Positions 38,969 to 47,546 of a stretch of 57,175 nt of DNA are shown in pieces (position 1 is the first letter of the stretch; the number at the start of each line of letters is the position of its first letter). Under the pieces are notes generated by a model. It was given only the letters and a program-made list of their open reading frames with translations, ran no database searches and was not told the DNA's origin. A program made the position numbers and the translations under genes. This stretch comes from Billgrantia endophytica (GTDB lineage Bacteria; Pseudomonadota; Gammaproteobacteria; Pseudomonadales; Halomonadaceae), in NCBI RefSeq assembly GCF_002879615.1, contig NZ_PNRF01000024.1:1-57175 (forward strand). The letters run 5' to 3'.

Positions 38969-40645
38969 CTAATCGCGCCGTGGTGCCCTGGGCTGTGGAT
39001 CTTCGGCATCCAGGCTATCGAACAGCAGGGCACGGGGGTTCTCGTTCAGCGTTCGCGTCACCGGTTGCAGGTCGCGCATCAGGCGTTCCAGTCGTTCCGC
39101 GGCTCCTGTCAGCTCACGATAGGCGCTGGAATCCGGTGAGATCCCCTCGAGCGTTTCACGCAGGGCATCCAGAGTGTCATTGAGGTTGCCGGGCAAGCCA
39201 CGGGTCCCGGGGTCGTCAAGCATGGCTTGCAAGGATGCACTCAGCTCGCGTACCTCGCCGAGCATCGCCTCCGAACTGGCCAGATTACGGTCAAGCCCCG
39301 CCAGCAGCGGTTCGATCTCCAGGGCATTGAGCTTCGCGAGCAGGCTGGTCACCTGGGCCTCGATCTGGGCAAAGCCGGCGGAGGTGGTGGGGAAGACGGT
39401 ACGATCGCTGAATATCTCGCTCACATGGTTACCGGCTTCGTCGCGATGGAAGTTGGTATCCACGAACATGGCGCCCGTCAGCAGGTTACCGGTCTTCAAT
39501 GAGGCACGCAGGCCCATCTCGAACATCCGGTCGAAGCGCTCTTCCCAATCCCGCAGGTCAAGCTGCTGGTTTTCGATGCCAAGTCGCTGGGGCTCGATAC
39601 GGATCAAGACAGGAATGGAGAAGCCGCTTCTGCTCTCCGGCTGGGGTGCGGTGAACTGCCAGGGAACCGATGCCACGGTACCGATGCGCACGCCGCGGAA
39701 TTCCACTGGTGCCCCCCGTGTCAGGCCCCGGACTGTGTCGTCCACCAGGAGCACATATTCCAGGTAGCGGTCGAAGGTGCCCTGCCGGGCGCTGTCTTCA
39801 TCGGGGTAGAGATTGAACGTCGTGTCATTCTCCACCGGCTCACCCATGGGCAGGTCTTCCGGTACGCCGAAGGTGACGCCGCCGCCCAGCAAGGCTTCCA
39901 TGGATTCCACATTGACCCGGATGCCGTCGGCGTCCAGGCGCAGGTCGACACCACTGGCCGACCAGAAGCGGGTGCTGTCGGTGACCAGTTGGTCGTAGGG
40001 GCTTTCGATGAAGATTCGCTGGTCCATGCGCCGGGCATCGGCATCGAAGGAGACTTCTTCCACCCGACCCACGGTATACCCCTGGAAGGTCACCGGGTCG
40101 CCAGCCCGGAGGGAGTTGCCGAGTTGGCTGACCAGGTTGACACGAAGCCCCGCCGCATCGGCCGAGGCCACGGGTGGTTGATCGCTGACGGCAAACTCTC
40201 TGACACCCGGCTCGCCGCTGCCAGGCCGCAGTTGGATAAAGGCCCCGGAGAGTACCGTGCCCAGTCCGCTGATGCCTTCACGACCGATACGGGGCTTGAC
40301 CACCCAGAAGCGGCTGTCTTCCGCCAGCATGGCCTCCGTGTCAGGAGCCATCCGGGCAGTGATGACCGTGTGAGTCAGGTCATCGGAAAGCTGAACGCGC
40401 TCGACGCGGCCGATCTCGACATTGCGGCTCTTGATCAAGGTACTGCCGGCCTCGACACCTTCCGCATTGTCCATGGTCAGGGTGATCAACGGTCCACGGC
40501 TACGATAGTTGTCGTACACCAGCCACAGGCCGATCACGATAGCCACGATGGGTACGATCCAGATCGGGGAGAGTCGTGTCTGGGGCGTGGGTCTGGCCCG
40601 ATGCATGTCGCGGGGCGCGTCGTTCTCGCGAGGGGTATCGTTCAT
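38969..40645 (-). CDS. pqiB: PqiB, MCE-domain lipid-transport subunit
   Basis: A 558-residue protein with one N-terminal membrane helix (residues ~28-45) and three MCE/MlaD domains in series (approximate residues 47-140, 160-225, 285-395). A long helical C-terminus follows from ~420 (LNALEIEPLLAGLDRNLASSEAML), which forms the trans-periplasmic needle in E. coli PqiB. The ATG overlaps the pqiA stop (ATGA). The complex moves lipids between membranes and is induced by paraquat in E. coli. Confidence 0.92.
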   Translation of the reverse strand: MNDTPRENDAPRDMHRARPTPQTRLSPIWIVPIVAIVIGLWLVYDNYRSRGPLITLTMDNAEGVEAGSTLIKSRNVEIGRVERVQLSDDLTHTVITARMAPDTEAMLAEDSRFWVVKPRIGREGISGLGTVLSGAFIQLRPGSGEPGVREFAVSDQPPVASADAAGLRVNLVSQLGNSLRAGDPVTFQGYTVGRVEEVSFDADARRMDQRIFIESPYDQLVTDSTRFWSASGVDLRLDADGIRVNVESMEALLGGGVTFGVPEDLPMGEPVENDTTFNLYPDEDSARQGTFDRYLEYVLLVDDTVRGLTRGAPVEFRGVRIGTVASVPWQFTAPQPESRSGFSIPVLIRIEPQRLGIENQQLDLRDWEERFDRMFEMGLRASLKTGNLLTGAMFVDTNFHRDEAGNHVSEIFSDRTVFPTTSAGFAQIEAQVTSLLAKLNALEIEPLLAGLDRNLASSEAMLGEVRELSASLQAMLDDPGTRGLPGNLNDTLDALRETLEGISPDSSAYRELTGAAERLERLMRDLQPVTRTLNENPRALLFDSLDAEDPQPRAPRRD

Positions 40646-41994
40646 CCAGGGGTTCCTTGCGGGTCGCGGGTCTCACGCGGCAGGGGCGTGTCCCAGATCA
40701 AGCGGGGGTCGAAGGTCATGGCGGCGAGCATGGTCATAACCACGACGGCTCCGAAAGCCAGGGCCGCGGGCCCGGGTGTGATGGACATCAGCGAGCCGGC
40801 GCGTATCAGGGCCACCAGAATGGCCACCACGAAGACATCCACCATCGACCATCGGCCGATGAATTCGGTCAGGCGATAGAGGCGTGTGCGGGAGCCGGCA
40901 TTGAGTTCATTGCTGCGTTTCACCACCAGGCAGAGCCAGGCCAGGGCCACCAGCTTGCCCACGGGGACGATCACGCTGGCCGTGAAGATGACCACGGCCA
41001 CCGGCCAGGAGCCCATCTGGATCAGCTCGACGACGCCGCCGACGATGGTCGACGGCGTGGTGTGCCCCAGGCTGGTGGTGGTCATGATCGGATAGACATT
41101 GGCTGGCACGTACATCAGCGTGGCGGCAGCGAGCAGGGCCCAGGTGCGCTGCAGGCTGTGAGGCAGGCGCGAATGCAGTTTCTCGTCACAGCGCCGGCAA
41201 TGACTGTGCCCACCGGATGCAAGCCGGTTGACCAGGCCGCAGGTGGAGCACCCGGTCAACCCTTGAGAGGCTGCGGTCTCCCCCGTTCGGGCTCCTTCCG
41301 GAGCCAGTGGCTCGCCGGTAAGGGAGAACCACATCCAGTCCGAGTCGAGGGATTGGGTGGTGAACAGCAACAGTGCGGCGAAGACACAGAAGGCCCAGAA
41401 GGAGATGCCGAGCTCGATCTGTGCCAGGCCGGCGACTTTGATGAGACTGACCAGCGCCCCGATGATGAAGACGTCGGCCATCATCCAGGGGTGCAGATGG
41501 GACAGGGATCTGGCGATGTTTCGGCTGGCCGGCAATGGCTCTCCGCGCAGCAGGCCGAACTGCAGCCAGATCACGCCCAGCAGATAGACGGCCGGCAGTA
41601 CCAGTATGGTCAGGATCACCGCGATCGCGACAATGGGTTGATGAAAGCCGATCAGGGTCGTGGCGGTCTGGGAGAGTTCGATTCGATTACCGATGCCTCC
41701 CACGCTGAAGCTGACGAACGGGAAGGAGGCTGCTAGCATCAGCGCGATCAGTGCGGATACGGCCAGGGCCATGCTGCGTTGAGCCGGCTGACGGTGCCGC
41801 TTGGCCAGCGTATGGCCGCAGCGGGGGCAGTCGGCCTTCTGTCCTGCCCGCAAGGGGGGGAGGGCGACCAGCCAGTCGCACTCATGACAGGCACGCAGGC
41901 GCCGCCGTGAGGTGCGTACCTCTGGCGGGGCTTGGTCTACCTGGGGCTCGTCCCGGGGGAAGGACGGAAAACGAAAGGGTTGCCTGGACACCAA
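40642..41994 (-). CDS. pqiA: PqiA, inner-membrane subunit with Cys4 zinc-ribbon-like motifs
   Basis: A 450-residue membrane protein of the PqiA family, with eight hydrophobic segments in two halves. Each half begins with a paired CxxC motif: CHEC...CPRC near residue 36 and CSTC...CRRC in the middle. The first in-frame start is TTG at 41994, with AGGTAA nine bases ahead; the next codon is GTG at 41991, one residue shorter, and is also possible. It is the first gene of pqiABC and is divergent from the Ca/Na antiporter gene. Confidence 0.9.
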   Translation of the reverse strand: MVSRQPFRFPSFPRDEPQVDQAPPEVRTSRRRLRACHECDWLVALPPLRAGQKADCPRCGHTLAKRHRQPAQRSMALAVSALIALMLAASFPFVSFSVGGIGNRIELSQTATTLIGFHQPIVAIAVILTILVLPAVYLLGVIWLQFGLLRGEPLPASRNIARSLSHLHPWMMADVFIIGALVSLIKVAGLAQIELGISFWAFCVFAALLLFTTQSLDSDWMWFSLTGEPLAPEGARTGETAASQGLTGCSTCGLVNRLASGGHSHCRRCDEKLHSRLPHSLQRTWALLAAATLMYVPANVYPIMTTTSLGHTTPSTIVGGVVELIQMGSWPVAVVIFTASVIVPVGKLVALAWLCLVVKRSNELNAGSRTRLYRLTEFIGRWSMVDVFVVAILVALIRAGSLMSITPGPAALAFGAVVVMTMLAAMTFDPRLIWDTPLPRETRDPQGTPG

Positions 41995-42137
41995 AAACCG
42001 TTACCTGAAGACTGGCCGATAGGAGGGCGATGGCGTTGCCATTGCCTAGTAAGGTTGTGCCATGCAGAAGTGTGACACGTTGACGCTGTGGGTTCTATAT
42101 ACAAACATTCGGCACTGAATGTTCCTGAGGATCGAAA

Positions 42138-43124
42138 ATGTTATATCCCATCCTGGCTGTGGTTGGAGGTCTAGTCCTGTTGGTATGGAGCGCCGAGCGC
42201 TTTGTCGATGGGGCCGCGGTTTCATCTCGAAGGATGGGTGTTTCTCCGCTGTTGGTCGGCATGCTGGTAATCGGTTTCGGTACCTCGGCACCGGAGTTGA
42301 TGGTATCGGCCCTGGCGGCTGGTCAGGGCAACCCCGGCCTGGCGCTGGGGAACGCCTACGGTTCCAATATTGCCAATATCGGTTTGATCCTGGGCCTGGT
42401 GGCACTGATGTCTCCACTCGCGGTGCACTCCGGTGTGATTCGCCGGGAACTGCCTCTGCTCGGCGGCGTTACCCTGTTGTCGGCCTTGCTGATGTGGGGA
42501 GGGGTTATCGGTCGCCTGGAAGGCAGTCTGCTACTCGCTTTACTGGCTGCGTTCATCCTGGTGAGCATCGTGCAGGCTCGCCGGGCTGGCGACGATGCCT
42601 ATGCGACGGAAACCGAAAAGAGCCTGCAGGCCTCTTCCCTGTCGCTCAGGGCCGGGCTGGCCTGGACCCTGGTGGGTTTGCTGTCGTTGATAGTGAGTTC
42701 ACACATTCTGGTCTGGGGGGCGATTGCCATCGCCCAGGGCTTTGGCGTCAGTGACCTGGTCATTGGCCTCACCGTGGTGGCGGTCGGCACGTCGCTTCCG
42801 GAGCTGGCCTCCTCGATCAGCGCGTTGCGGCGAGGTGAGCATGACCTGGTACTGGGTAACGTAGTCGGCTCGAACCTCTTCAATACGCTGGGGGTGGTGG
42901 GGCTTGCCGCCGTGATCATGCCCATCGAGGTGGGAAGCGAGGTGTTGCTGCGCGACTGGAGCATGATGGCCGTCATGACCGCGCTGATGGTGGTCTTTGC
43001 CATGGGCTGGCGAGGGCGGCCGGGCCGCATCAACCGACTCGAAGGTGCGGTGCTGATGATCATGTTCCTTGGCTATATGATCTTCCTGGGTAGGCTGATG
43101 GCTGTTTCCGCTGTCGCGGCCTGA
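42138..43124 (+). CDS. Calcium/sodium antiporter (CaCA family, YrbG-like)
   Basis: A 328-residue membrane protein with ten hydrophobic segments. The two alpha repeats that form the ion-binding site are clear: GFGTSAPELMVS with GNAYGSNIANIGL, and AVGTSLPELASS with GNVVGSNLFNTLGV. GAGGAT precedes the ATG at 42138. It exchanges Ca2+ or Na+ (possibly K+) across the inner membrane, which suits a halophile. No clear terminator follows; the 296-bp gap before cioA has its own inverted repeats. Confidence 0.92.
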   Translation: MLYPILAVVGGLVLLVWSAERFVDGAAVSSRRMGVSPLLVGMLVIGFGTSAPELMVSALAAGQGNPGLALGNAYGSNIANIGLILGLVALMSPLAVHSGVIRRELPLLGGVTLLSALLMWGGVIGRLEGSLLLALLAAFILVSIVQARRAGDDAYATETEKSLQASSLSLRAGLAWTLVGLLSLIVSSHILVWGAIAIAQGFGVSDLVIGLTVVAVGTSLPELASSISALRRGEHDLVLGNVVGSNLFNTLGVVGLAAVIMPIEVGSEVLLRDWSMMAVMTALMVVFAMGWRGRPGRINRLEGAVLMIMFLGYMIFLGRLMAVSAVAA

Positions 43125-43219
43125 GCCGGCCAGCGTAGCGGCTGCGACAACCCGACACAGGTGAAATCACAAAAAAATCATAGGATTTCTGTAGGTTACG
43201 GAGCAAGATGAAACAGACA

Positions 43220-43234
43220 TTCTTGGATCAAGAA
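43220..43234. promoter_or_regulatory. Perfect 15-bp inverted repeat upstream of cioAB
   Basis: TTCTTG-GAT-CAAGAA lies 187 bp before the cioA start. The symmetric form suggests a dimeric regulator. It is not an ANR/FNR box (spacing differs). Confidence 0.4.
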
Positions 43235-43245
43235 AGGCATGTATA

Positions 43246-43267
43246 GGAAACCTGTATCAGGTATTCC
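43246..43267. promoter_or_regulatory. 22-bp imperfect palindrome upstream of cioAB
   Basis: A core ACCTG-TAT-CAGGT is extended outward by GGAA on the left and ATTCC on the right. It sits 11 bp after the first repeat and 153 bp before the cioA start. The rest of the 296-bp gap (43125-43420) shows no gene and no clear -10/-35. A short AAATC/GATTT repeat is present near 43174-43187. Confidence 0.4.
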
Positions 43268-43420
43268 TTGCCTTGTATTCTGATCTAGGCTCAGTTTGAG
43301 TGTCGAGGTGGAATGCGTCACGGCAACCCGGGAAGGCGTTGCCGAAGGCACAACAAAGCACCCTGCGTGCACCCGCATCCCTGTAGACGTTTTTCTCTTT
43401 GCGGCCAAGAGGCATGCGTC

Positions 43421-44833
43421 ATGGAGCTTGATCCCCTGCTGCTGTCACGATTGCAGTTTGCCTTCGTGGTTTCCTTTCACGCCATCTTTCCGGTCTTCAC
43501 CATTGGTTTGGCATCCTACATTGCCGTGCTTCATGCGCTCTTCTACAAGACGCGCAATCCCGCCTGGGACCGCCTGGCCCAGCTCTGGACCAAGGTGTTC
43601 GCCGTGGCGTTCGGCATGGGCGTGGTGTCCGGCATCGTGATGTCCTTCCAGTTCGGCACCAACTGGAGCAACTTCGCCCAGTCCACCGCCAACTTCATGG
43701 GGCCAATGCTGAGCTATGAGGTGGTCACCGCTTTCTTCCTCGAGGCGGCATTTCTGGGCGTGCTGCTGTTCGGCCGTGGCCGGGTGCCCCAGGGCGTCCA
43801 CCTGTTCGCGGCCATCATGGTGGCGGTGGGCACCTTCATTTCGACCTTCTGGATCCTGGCGGCCAATAGCTGGATGCACACGCCGGCCGGTGTCGAGGTG
43901 GTGAACGGCGTCTTTCGGGTCACCTCCTGGACCGAGGCGATCTTCAACCCTTCCTTCCCGTTCCGGCTCGCCCACATGGCCATGGCCTCGTTCATTACCG
44001 GCGGGTTCGTGGTGGCCGGTGTCAGTGCCTGGTATCTGCTGATCGGCCGGGATGTCGAGGCGAATCGCAAGGCGTTGTCGATGTGCCTGTGGATGTTGCT
44101 GGTGCTGACGCCAACCCAGGCTCTGGTGGGCGATTTCCATGGCCTCAATACGCTGGAGTACCAGCCCACCAAGCTGGCGGCCATGGAGGGCAACTGGGAA
44201 ACCCGGGAGGGCGCGCCGTTCCTGCTGTTCGCCTGGCCGGACCAGGAAGCCCAGCAGAACCGTTTCGAGATCGGCATACCCTATATGGCCAGCCTGATCC
44301 TGACTCATGAGTTGCATGGCGAGGTACCCGGTATCCTGGAGGCGTCGCCGGAAGAGCAGCCCCCCGTCGCGCTGGTGTTCTGGGCATTCCGGGTCATGGT
44401 CGGTATCGGTTTCCTGATGATCGCGGTGTCCCTGGTTGGCCTCTACCTGCGCCGCGGCGGACGGATCTATCACTCCCATCGCTTCCTGCAGACGCTGAGG
44501 CTGATGTCGGTGATGCCCTTCGTTGCCGTGCTCGCCGGCTGGATCACCACCGAATCGGGGCGTGCCCCCTGGCTGGTCTACGGAATCATGACCCATGCCG
44601 ATGGAGTCACCCCGTCGCTGACCGGGGGCATGGCCCTGTTCACCCTGATCGGGTACGTGCTGGTCTATGGCGTGATCTTCTATGCCGGTACCTACTACCT
44701 CACCCGGGTCATCCGCTACGGAATGCAGGAGAAGGACGAGGAGAAGCTGGTCGACGACTTCGAAACCCCCAAGCGGCCCTGGTCGGCCACCGGCACACCC
44801 TTCGACGACGATCCCACCAAGGTGGAGGGCTGA
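43421..44833 (+). CDS. cioA: Cytochrome bd-type ubiquinol oxidase subunit I (CIO-like)
   Basis: A 470-residue membrane subunit, shorter than E. coli CydA (522) because the Q loop is short, as in the cyanide-insensitive CIO branch. The ATG at 43421 is the family start; the frame extends upstream without support. His20 (SFHAIF) is the heme ligand, and HMAMASFITGG supplies the second His. The Met of FRVMVGIGF is the expected axial ligand. AGAGG precedes the ATG. It reduces O2 to water with quinol at high affinity or under stress. Confidence 0.94.
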   Translation: MELDPLLLSRLQFAFVVSFHAIFPVFTIGLASYIAVLHALFYKTRNPAWDRLAQLWTKVFAVAFGMGVVSGIVMSFQFGTNWSNFAQSTANFMGPMLSYEVVTAFFLEAAFLGVLLFGRGRVPQGVHLFAAIMVAVGTFISTFWILAANSWMHTPAGVEVVNGVFRVTSWTEAIFNPSFPFRLAHMAMASFITGGFVVAGVSAWYLLIGRDVEANRKALSMCLWMLLVLTPTQALVGDFHGLNTLEYQPTKLAAMEGNWETREGAPFLLFAWPDQEAQQNRFEIGIPYMASLILTHELHGEVPGILEASPEEQPPVALVFWAFRVMVGIGFLMIAVSLVGLYLRRGGRIYHSHRFLQTLRLMSVMPFVAVLAGWITTESGRAPWLVYGIMTHADGVTPSLTGGMALFTLIGYVLVYGVIFYAGTYYLTRVIRYGMQEKDEEKLVDDFETPKRPWSATGTPFDDDPTKVEG

Positions 44834-44836
44834 ACC

Positions 44837-45847
44837 ATGGAAATGTTCGACCTGTCATTGATCTGGGCACTCATCATCGGCTTCGGCATCATGATGTACG
44901 TGCTCATGGATGGCTTCGACCTTGGGCTGGGGATTCTTTTCCCCTTCGCGCCGGACGAGGATGCCCGCGATGTGATGATGAACTCGGTCGCACCGGTGTG
45001 GGACGGCAACGAAACCTGGCTGGTACTGGGAGGCGCGGGATTGTTGGGCGCCTTTCCACTCGTCTACTCCGTCTTCCTGCCGGCACTCTATATCGGTGTA
45101 TTCCTGATGCTGGCGGGGCTGGTGTTTCGCGGTGTCGCCTTCGAGCTTCGCTTCAAGTCGCGTCGCGAGCGGCGAAACCGCCGGATGTGGAACCGGGCGT
45201 TCAGTTGGGGGTCGGCGATCGCGGCGTTTGCCCAGGGCGCCGTCGTCGGTACTTACATCCAGGGATTCGAGACCCACGACGGGGTTTTCGTGGGGGGCCC
45301 CTTCGACTGGCTCACGCCGTTCTCGGTGTTGACCGGCATCGGAATCATGTTCGGCTATGCGCTGTTGGGCACCACCTGGCTGATCCTGAAGTCAGAGGGC
45401 TATATCCAGGCGTGGGCCTACAAGCTGACCCCACCCCTGCTATTGGCGGTATTGGTGATCTTCGCGATCATCAGCATCTGGACGCCGCTGGTGAATCCGC
45501 TCGTCTGGGAGCGCTGGTTCGGCATTATCGGCGTCATATGGATTCTGCCCGCGCTGACCCTGCTGTGCATGTTTGCGGTCTATTGGTCGGTGAGACGCGG
45601 CCGTGAACTGATGCCCTTCATGGCCACGCTGGGCATGTTCCTGTTCACCTATCTGGGGCTGGTGGTCAGCAAGTGGCCGATGATCGTACCGCCCGACTAC
45701 ACCATCTGGGACGCTGCCTCGGCACCCGAATCACAGCTGTTCCTGCTGATCGGTGTGCTGTTCGTCCTGCCGTTCGTGCTGGGCTATACCTTCTGGTCCT
45801 ACTGGGTCTTCCGCGGCAAGGTCAGGGTAGGCGAAGGGTATCATTGA
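44837..45847 (+). CDS. cioB: Cytochrome bd-type oxidase subunit II (CIO-like)
   Basis: A 336-residue subunit with eight hydrophobic segments. It starts MEMFDLSLIWALIIGFGIMMYVLMDGFDLGLG, with the conserved MDGFDLG and WDGNETWLV motifs. It is 3 bp after cioA and is followed 4 bp later by cydD. No CydX-type small subunit was seen between them. Confidence 0.94.
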   Translation: MEMFDLSLIWALIIGFGIMMYVLMDGFDLGLGILFPFAPDEDARDVMMNSVAPVWDGNETWLVLGGAGLLGAFPLVYSVFLPALYIGVFLMLAGLVFRGVAFELRFKSRRERRNRRMWNRAFSWGSAIAAFAQGAVVGTYIQGFETHDGVFVGGPFDWLTPFSVLTGIGIMFGYALLGTTWLILKSEGYIQAWAYKLTPPLLLAVLVIFAIISIWTPLVNPLVWERWFGIIGVIWILPALTLLCMFAVYWSVRRGRELMPFMATLGMFLFTYLGLVVSKWPMIVPPDYTIWDAASAPESQLFLLIGVLFVLPFVLGYTFWSYWVFRGKVRVGEGYH

Positions 45848-45851
45848 GCCG

Positions 45852-47546
45852 ATGGGCGAGCATTCCGGCCCGGCACTGACGTCACGCCGCTGGCTGTCGG
45901 CCCATGCCGCCGGCCAGCGGTCGTGGCTGGCCCTGGCCACGCTGGCTGGCATGGCGGCAGGGGCCTTGACGATCCTTCAGCTGTCCCTGCTGGCCTGGAT
46001 CGTCAGCCGGCTTCTGGTCGACGGTGTCGATCTTGCCTCCCTTGACTGGGTATTTGCTTCGCTTGCGGTGGTGCTGCCGTTACGAGCTTTGGCCCAATGG
46101 GGGCAGGAGGCGGCCGGGCAGGAAGCCAGCCTGCGCATTCGCGAAGCGGTCAGGCGTGAACTGCTCGACCATCTTGCCGCCATGGGCCCAGTGCGTGCGG
46201 GCAACCGCCATACGGCCAGCCTGGCGAGCCAATTGGTCGAGCAGGTCGAGGCCCTTGATGGCTATTTCGCCCGTTTCTTGCCACAACTTCGTCTGGCGGT
46301 CGCGATCCCGCTGGCCATACTGGTGGTAGTGGTCTGGCTGGACTGGCTGGCGGCGCTTTTCCTCTTGCTTTCGGCTCCTCTGATACCCGTCTTCATGGCA
46401 CTGGTCGGCATCGGCGCGGAGCGGTTGAACCGCGAGCAATTCGCCGCGGTGAGCCGGCTGGCCGGCCACTTCCTCGACCGGGTGCGTGGCATCGCCACCC
46501 TGCAGCTTTTTCATCGTGCCGAGGCGGCGACGGTCGAGGTGGAGGCGACAGCCGACCGCTACCGGCAGTTGAGCATGCGAACCCTGCGTCTGGCCTTTCT
46601 CTCCTCGGCGGTACTGGAATTCTTCGCATCGGTGGCCATCGCCGTGGTCGCGATCTATGTCGGCTTCGGGCTGCTGGGCTATATCGACCATGGCCCGGCC
46701 GATGAACTGACCCTGTTTACCGGGTTGCTGGTACTGTTGCTGGCACCGGAGTTCTTTCAGCCCCTGCGCAGCCTGGCACAGCACTACCACGACCGTGCCG
46801 CCGCCCTGGGTGCTGCCGATGGCATGGTGACGCTGCTGGCCGAGCCGGTGGCCAGCTCCCGAATCCATCCGGCGCCTGGCGTGACGGTATCGGGACAGCT
46901 GCTTTCCCTCTCCGGCGTGACGCTTTCCCACCCGGGTCGTGGTCGCGTATTGGGCCCGCTGGACCTTGCCGTGGAAGAGGGCGAGACGCTGCTGATCACT
47001 GGCCCTACCGGTGTCGGCAAGTCGGCCCTGCTGCAGCTGCTGGCGGGCTTCGTCGCCCCGGACCAGGGCGAGCGCCGGGTCCTGGCCGGGCTGACCTTCG
47101 CCTGGATGGACCAGCGCCCGCTGTTGATTCATGGCAGCCTCGCCGACAACCTTCGGCTCGCCCGCCCCGAGGCGAGCCGGAAGCAGCTCTGTCAGGCCCT
47201 CGAACAGGCGGGCCTGGCGATGCTGGTCCAGTCGCTGCCCAACGGCATCGATACACCACTTGGGGAACGAGGGTCGGGGCTGTCCGGTGGCCAGGCCCAG
47301 CGCCTGGCCCTCGCTCGGGTCTTTCTCTCCAATGCGCCTCTGATCCTTCTGGATGAGCCGACCAGTAGCCTGGATGACGATACCGAGACCCAGGTGATCG
47401 ACTCATTGAGAGAGCTGGTGACCCAGGGCCGGACGCTGGTCATTGCCACCCACCATCCGGCGCTGATCCGGCTGGCGACTCGTCGGCTGACGCTGGCGCA
47501 TGGCCAGATCCAGTCTGTCGACGGCGAGGAACCGCCAGATGCGTGA
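45852..47546 (+). CDS. cydD: CydD, thiol-reductant ABC exporter subunit
   Basis: A 564-residue half-transporter: six transmembrane helices (~20-320) and an ATPase domain with Walker A GPTGVGKSA, signature LSGGQAQRLALARVFL, Walker B LILLDEPTSSLDD and an H-loop THHP. With CydC it exports glutathione/cysteine or heme-related thiols needed for bd-oxidase assembly. It begins 4 bp after cioB, so all four genes form one operon (cioAB-cydDC). Confidence 0.93.
   Translation: MGEHSGPALTSRRWLSAHAAGQRSWLALATLAGMAAGALTILQLSLLAWIVSRLLVDGVDLASLDWVFASLAVVLPLRALAQWGQEAAGQEASLRIREAVRRELLDHLAAMGPVRAGNRHTASLASQLVEQVEALDGYFARFLPQLRLAVAIPLAILVVVVWLDWLAALFLLLSAPLIPVFMALVGIGAERLNREQFAAVSRLAGHFLDRVRGIATLQLFHRAEAATVEVEATADRYRQLSMRTLRLAFLSSAVLEFFASVAIAVVAIYVGFGLLGYIDHGPADELTLFTGLLVLLLAPEFFQPLRSLAQHYHDRAAALGAADGMVTLLAEPVASSRIHPAPGVTVSGQLLSLSGVTLSHPGRGRVLGPLDLAVEEGETLLITGPTGVGKSALLQLLAGFVAPDQGERRVLAGLTFAWMDQRPLLIHGSLADNLRLARPEASRKQLCQALEQAGLAMLVQSLPNGIDTPLGERGSGLSGGQAQRLALARVFLSNAPLILLDEPTSSLDDDTETQVIDSLRELVTQGRTLVIATHHPALIRLATRRLTLAHGQIQSVDGEEPPDA

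Noticed and set aside
42072..42101. Promoter GTGACA-18-TATATA before the Ca/Na antiporter
   Set aside because: The -35 is weak and other pairings in the region are just as good, so no call is made.
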